From: Halorubrum yunnanense
GTDB taxonomy: Archaea; Halobacteriota; Halobacteria; Halobacteriales; Haloferacaceae
DNA: 37,648 nucleotides
Direction: 5' to 3'
NCBI RefSeq assembly: GCF_026586675.1
Contig: NZ_JAODIX010000089.1
Coordinates: 1-37,648, forward strand
Part shown: in pieces, positions 34,853 through 37,648 of the stretch
Layout: every line of letters begins with the position of its first letter
Position numbering within the stretch: the first letter of the stretch is position 1
Position numbers and translations under genes: made by a program
The notes under the pieces: generated by a model
Database searches by the model: none
Told to the model about the DNA's origin: nothing
Seen by the model: only the letters and a program-made list of their open reading frames with translations

Positions 34853-34887
34853 ATATATCTGATCTGGTTCGATTTTCGAATACGAAC
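34853..34887 (-). promoter_or_regulatory. nosD promoter: TATA box and upstream inverted repeat
   Basis: On the minus strand an ATATAT core (34853-34858) lies 23-28 nt before the GTG start, suiting a leaderless transcript. About 8 nt further upstream, 34867-34887 is an inverted repeat: GTTCG, 11 nt with a TTCGAA core, CGAAC. The position suggests an operator for a regulator. The pentamer arms are those of the CGAAC-N4-GTTCG motif I recall for NarO-type control of haloarchaeal denitrification genes, but in the reverse order. Confidence 0.5.
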
Positions 34888-35332
34888 TCCTGTTAGTTGT
34901 GAACAAAAGTATCATACATCCTGTTTTTCGAAGGCTGGATCTCGTAACGCCTAGGACTGTTCTTGTATGAGTAATTCTAACGAAGCTTATTCTGAGACGG
35001 AAGTCTCGAATATGTTCAGTCTGTGAAACGTATCAGCTAGGGATTTCCGTCCGGACTAAATTCAAAGAGACCGACCTCGCTACTGTGCTCAAGGGCCTTG
35101 ATCACTCGACTGACGCAATTGAACACGGGTATCCAGCGTGGCATCCTAGGTCACTCTCCTTTCGCGCGAGGGCGCCCTCTCACTCGTGTTCATGAAAGTA
35201 GCTGGTAACTCGCACACCGACTTCACAGTGGAGAAAATGAGAACCTCACAGCCTCAGGTCGAAAGAATCTAACACGGTCGATCAGGAGCTAGAAGCGTTT
35301 TATCTGCTAAAATCGTAACTATCACGCACGCG
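34888..35332. other. Long intergenic region without a clear gene
   Basis: No gene with a start codon is convincing. A plus-strand stretch (34971-35195) stays open without a start and contains TKFKETDLATVLKGLDHSTD and a following EHGYPAWHPR, which could be a decayed gene, perhaps a transposase remnant. This is where nosZ would be expected, but none is present. TTTTATCT near 35297 may be the TATA element of the DoxX-like gene. Confidence 0.4.
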
Positions 35333-35818
35333 ATGGCAACCTCAGAAAACGAATCGAAAGACACGCTAACCGTGTATCAAGAGCGGTTAGACGCACTCGA
35401 TGCGACACTGGCATCGAAAATGGACCGTTGGAGTGTTCCAGCGTTGCGAGCCGCTGTCGGAGCGGTGTTCATCTGGTTCGGCGCACTCAAAGTACTCGGC
35501 GTCTCGCCGGCCGGTGACCTCGTCGCCTCAACGGTGTACATTCTTCCGCCTGAGTTTTTTGTCCCGGTACTTGGCGTATGGGAGGTGATCATCGGGATCT
35601 GTCTGCTCTATCCACCGCTTACGCGTGTTGGATTGCTGCTGTTAGCACTCCAACTTCCGGGGACGTTCCTCCCGATGGTACTGCTCCCTGAAGTTGTCTA
35701 TACCACGTTCCCGTACGGGTTGACGGTCGAGGGTCAGTATATCGTAAAGAACCTCGTAATCATTGCCGGCGCACTCGTTCTGGGAAGTACTGTGAGGGAC
35801 GAATCTGCGTCAGTGTGA
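35333..35818 (+). CDS. DoxX-like membrane protein
   Basis: A 161-residue membrane protein with a charged, soluble N-terminal 35 residues, then about four helices (ALRAAVGAVFIWFGALKVLG, FFVPVLGVWEVIIGICLLYP, VGLLLLALQLPGTFLPMVLL and YIVKNLVIIAGALVLGS). The FGALKVLG and YIVKNLVIIAGALVL elements are typical of DoxX/DUF417-type proteins, which are associated with redox or quinone functions in the membrane. It is a single-gene unit between the nos locus and the HalOD1 gene. A specific function is unknown. Confidence 0.75.
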   Translation: MATSENESKDTLTVYQERLDALDATLASKMDRWSVPALRAAVGAVFIWFGALKVLGVSPAGDLVASTVYILPPEFFVPVLGVWEVIIGICLLYPPLTRVGLLLLALQLPGTFLPMVLLPEVVYTTFPYGLTVEGQYIVKNLVIIAGALVLGSTVRDESASV

Positions 35819-36061
35819 ATTAGACAGTTGGGTGCTCGTGCTGAACGATGAACATAAAACAGTACAAGTTGTTGTTTGCAGTTAAAATATGTCTGAATTA
35901 GTAGTTGGAGAGATCCTGCGTATTGACCGCCGAGGATTCTACTAACTCAGAGGAGTGTTCCGATAGGCGTGCGAGATACAGAGGGTACAGTCAGCACGGG
36001 AACAATGTTATTTTCACCATCTAAGCCCTGAATCAACCGAGAGAATGTGCTTGTGTGCTGC

Positions 36062-36304
36062 TCAATCGGCTATCCAATTTTGTCTTACTTGACCGTCAAC
36101 AAGGACTCTGCCATCACTATGTACAGTTACATTATGATTTGGGAGTTCAAATTCGAGGTTCCATGTACTGTTACTGTGCCTTGCGAGCTGCTCTACGGCG
36201 GCTAGGTCGATATAATCGGCAACAACAACGTCTAGCTCGCTCGGGTCAACGCTCTTGTGCTCAGCGATTGATCTGATGAGGATTGAGGTTAACGCCTCGT
36301 ACAT
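36062..36304 (-). CDS. HalOD1 output-domain protein
   Basis: An 80-residue protein from ATG 36304 (MYEALTSILIRSIAEHKSVD). The pattern IAEHKSVDPSELD, YIDLAAVEQLA, then a C-terminal beta hairpin HNVTVHSDGRVLVDG fits the haloarchaeal output domain HalOD1, which occurs alone or behind signalling receivers. Function is unknown, presumably signalling or regulatory. It is monocistronic, in an AT-rich area. An upstream start at 36358 is less likely. Confidence 0.75.
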   Translation of the reverse strand: MYEALTSILIRSIAEHKSVDPSELDVVVADYIDLAAVEQLARHSNSTWNLEFELPNHNVTVHSDGRVLVDGQVRQNWIAD

Positions 36305-36383
36305 ACTACGTTTCACATGTAGGACCCAATTAAATATAAATGAAACTATAGGTCGCACAGTTACCCGGATAGTAACGACATGT

Positions 36384-36458
36384 GGACTGTACTAGGCGGT
36401 CTGTGAGTACTCTGTACTGAGCGATCCGCGGTCCCTCTGTACTGACCAATCACTCCCT
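36384..36458. repeat. Three iteron-like direct repeats, 25-bp period
   Basis: The heptamer CTGTACT recurs at 36387, 36412 and 36437, exactly 25 bp apart. Flanking bases are partly conserved (copies 2 and 3 share CTCTGTACTGA; all three continue toward a GTC/ATC triplet). Exact helical-scale spacing suggests a protein-binding array such as iterons of a replication or partition site, or operators for the downstream AbrB-like/recombinase operon. No replication initiator gene is visible. Related TTGTAC words occur near 36478 and 36523. Confidence 0.5.
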
Positions 36459-36627
36459 CACGAAGATCGGCCTCGGTTTGTACCACATTCGCGCGCTCTA
36501 TGTAGCACGGACTTCGTGTCAATTGTACAGGGTTACAGCAGAGTCTTTTATCACATCTGGGTAGGCAGGCGTACAGGAAACGGGGGTTTTCTGAACACAA
36601 AGATTAGAACTAAGTTTAGGACTATTC

Positions 36628-36637
36628 ATAGGCCTAT
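36628..36637. promoter_or_regulatory. Perfect 10-bp palindrome before AbrB-like gene
   Basis: ATAGGCCTAT lies 6 nt before the ATG at 36644, and GTTTAGG (about 27 nt upstream of the ATG) is a possible TATA element. The location between TATA and start suits an autoregulatory operator for the small AbrB-like protein or a recombinase binding site. Confidence 0.4.
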
Positions 36638-36643
36638 ACAACG

Positions 36644-36796
36644 ATGGCGAAAACGCGAGTCAGTCAGGGGGCGAACGGGCAGTACAAAGTGACGGTGCCG
36701 AAGGGGCTCGCGGAGGCGATGGATCTTAACGGGAAGCGTCTAGACTGGAAGGTCAAATCAGGAAGCTCACTAGAGGTGACAGTGGTCGATGAGTAA
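36644..36796 (+). CDS. AbrB/SpoVT-like small DNA-binding protein
   Basis: A 50-residue protein starting at ATG 36644. It reads MAKTRVSQGANGQYKVTVPK, then GLAEAMDLNGKRLDWKVKSG and SSLEVTVVDE. The pattern strand-YKVTVPKGLAEAMDL-strand is the swapped-hairpin AbrB fold used by archaeal repressors and antitoxins. Its stop overlaps the recombinase start by 8 nt, so the two are translationally coupled. It probably represses the pair or assists recombination. Such AbrB-recombinase pairs are seen on haloarchaeal mobile elements. A palindrome lies just upstream. Confidence 0.75.
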   Translation: MAKTRVSQGANGQYKVTVPKGLAEAMDLNGKRLDWKVKSGSSLEVTVVDE

Positions 36797-37469
36797 AGCT
36801 CTCGCGTGGATTCGGAAGTCGAAGGGCGACGAGTCCGACATCGGCCTCAAAGAGCAGCGAGAGCTCGTCCGAACACTAGCGAACGACGTCGCCGACGAAG
36901 TAGAGGTCCTTGACCTCGGTATCCACACTGGCTTCTCGACGATGACCCGTGACGATCCCGCGGGCCTCCTCGATCAGAACGAGAGCGTCCAGGAGCGCGT
37001 TAACGAGCTACAGGCTGGCCAGTACTCACATCTGGTCGCATTGGACGATCGCCGGATATGCCGGGATGAATACTTCTCGGTGATTCAGTACGCAGCGACA
37101 CAGGGTGACGCCGAGATCGTCTACGTCGGCGACGTGAACGAGGACGATCTCACGTTCGATCTGAAGCGGCGTATCGAGCGGGACACGAAAGAAGAGGAGA
37201 TCGAGAAGTCACAGCGGGCGATCGAGCGTCGGAAGGAACACGGCTACGACCACGGGAGACCACGGTTCGGGATGACCTACGACGCGGACGGTCACTACCA
37301 GGTGCCGGGCGAGGACTTCGACACAGTACTAGAGATCTTCCAGCTCGACAACGCGGGAGACAGTCGACGGGAGATCGCTGACGCTGTCGGTGTCCCCACG
37401 AGTACGGTTCAGAACGTGCTTGACCGGCGCGAGTGGTACGCCGAACGCGGGAAAATGACTAATACGTGA
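36789..37469 (+). CDS. Serine recombinase (resolvase/invertase family)
   Basis: A 226-residue serine recombinase. The N-terminal catalytic domain begins ALAWIRKSKGDESD, with the nucleophile Ser11, followed by LKEQRELVRTLA, LVALDDRRICRDEY (catalytic arginines) and AEIVYVGDVNEDD. A long charged helix (about 125-155) and a C-terminal helix-turn-helix (SRREIADAVGVPTSTVQNVLDRREWY) give DNA binding. It probably integrates, excises or resolves the mobile segment that carries it. No att-like duplication could be identified within the window apart from the terminal repeat. ATG 36789 lies inside the AbrB-like gene. Confidence 0.85.
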   Translation: MSKALAWIRKSKGDESDIGLKEQRELVRTLANDVADEVEVLDLGIHTGFSTMTRDDPAGLLDQNESVQERVNELQAGQYSHLVALDDRRICRDEYFSVIQYAATQGDAEIVYVGDVNEDDLTFDLKRRIERDTKEEEIEKSQRAIERRKEHGYDHGRPRFGMTYDADGHYQVPGEDFDTVLEIFQLDNAGDSRREIADAVGVPTSTVQNVLDRREWYAERGKMTNT

Positions 37470-37523
37470 ACTCGCAATCCAAGACAAATGTACACTTTTC
37501 AGGGTCGCTGTCTCACGTAGTGT

Positions 37524-37589
37524 GTGACCAAACAAGGGCTAGATTCTGACGAAACAGATGCTCTACTTGATGTGACACTGCCTTGTTGA
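37524..37589 (+). pseudogene. Possible 5' gene fragment cut by the right IS edge
   Basis: From GTG 37524 the frame reads MTKQGLDSDETDALLDVTL and then enters the terminal repeat, ending Pro-Cys-stop exactly as the truncated xseB does at the left edge. The acidic composition is haloarchaeal, but the fragment is too short to identify, and the start codon is uncertain. Confidence 0.3.
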
Positions 37590-37647
37590 ATGCAAGACTG
37601 CGTCGGGGTAGGGTCGATAACTCACGGTTTCACGGTGTCAGAGACTG
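37579..37647. repeat. Right copy of window-terminal inverted repeat (probable IS edge)
   Basis: It is the reverse complement of positions 1-69 with one mismatch. The element begins at about 37580-37581 with CCTTGTTGAATGCAAG and continues beyond the window. See the left copy. Confidence 0.8.
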
Positions 37648-37648
37648 G

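Noticed and set aside
34888-35332. nosZ or a nosZ remnant upstream of nosD
   Set aside because: No CuA or His-rich copper motifs are present in any frame; the single open stretch lacks a start codon and resembles no NosZ segment.
35889-35945. 18-codon frame MSELVVGEILRIDRRGFY
   Set aside because: It is too short and isolated to call a gene, although it follows an AT-rich stretch; it may be a remnant.

Overview
The window is haloarchaeal (class Halobacteria). Proteins are strongly acidic. Haloarchaea-specific families occur: a HalOD1 domain, a DUF1931 histone-fold tail, a DUF7563-type mini zinc finger and a DUF7471-like membrane protein. Several genes have a TATA-like box 25-30 nt before the start codon, as expected of leaderless archaeal transcripts. 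It looks like a mosaic accessory segment (plasmid or genomic island) framed by insertion sequences. Bases 1-69 and 37579-37647 form a near-perfect inverted repeat, most simply the outer edges of two inverted copies of one IS running off both ends.

Left edge (1-3430): a broken chromosomal block. xseB is cut after about 18 codons by the terminal IS edge, xseA is intact, and the upstream DUF1931 gene is cut by a 0.3 kb element with TGTTGAA-type terminal repeats. An AAA/DUF4143 ATPase gene follows on the minus strand.

Centre-left (3749-18307): seven plus-strand genes in three tightly coupled blocks: vWA/zinc-ribbon protein with a HAD-HEAT protein; ADP-ribosylglycohydrolase with a stand-alone CARF-like protein and a PIN-like nuclease; and an AddB-like and AddA-like helicase-nuclease pair. 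There is no cas gene or CRISPR array. I consider this the best candidate for an undescribed system, probably defence: a ligand sensor and RNase-type effector joined to ADP-ribose chemistry and a DNA-end-processing machine. That role is inference.

Middle (18308-22450): a scrap zone with a gene tail, a nuclease-fold-like gene of different composition, a complete IS5-type element, and two genes truncated by it (an unknown gene and selO).

22555-26797: a minus-strand redox/Fe-S set: sufB, a dicluster zinc ferredoxin matching the Sulfolobus type, a zinc-ribbon protein, an orphan 2-oxoacid:ferredoxin oxidoreductase beta subunit, a mini zinc finger and, further upstream, an SDR dehydrogenase.

27529-34830: a copper and nitrous-oxide-reductase maturation locus: SafE-like membrane protein, SCO chaperone, winged-helix regulator, DUF7471-like membrane protein, nosL, nosY, nosF and a nosD with an N-terminal NosL-like domain. 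nosZ is absent.

Right edge (35333-37648): DoxX-like protein, HalOD1 protein, iteron-like repeats, and an AbrB-like/serine-recombinase pair, then a short reading frame cut by the terminal IS edge.
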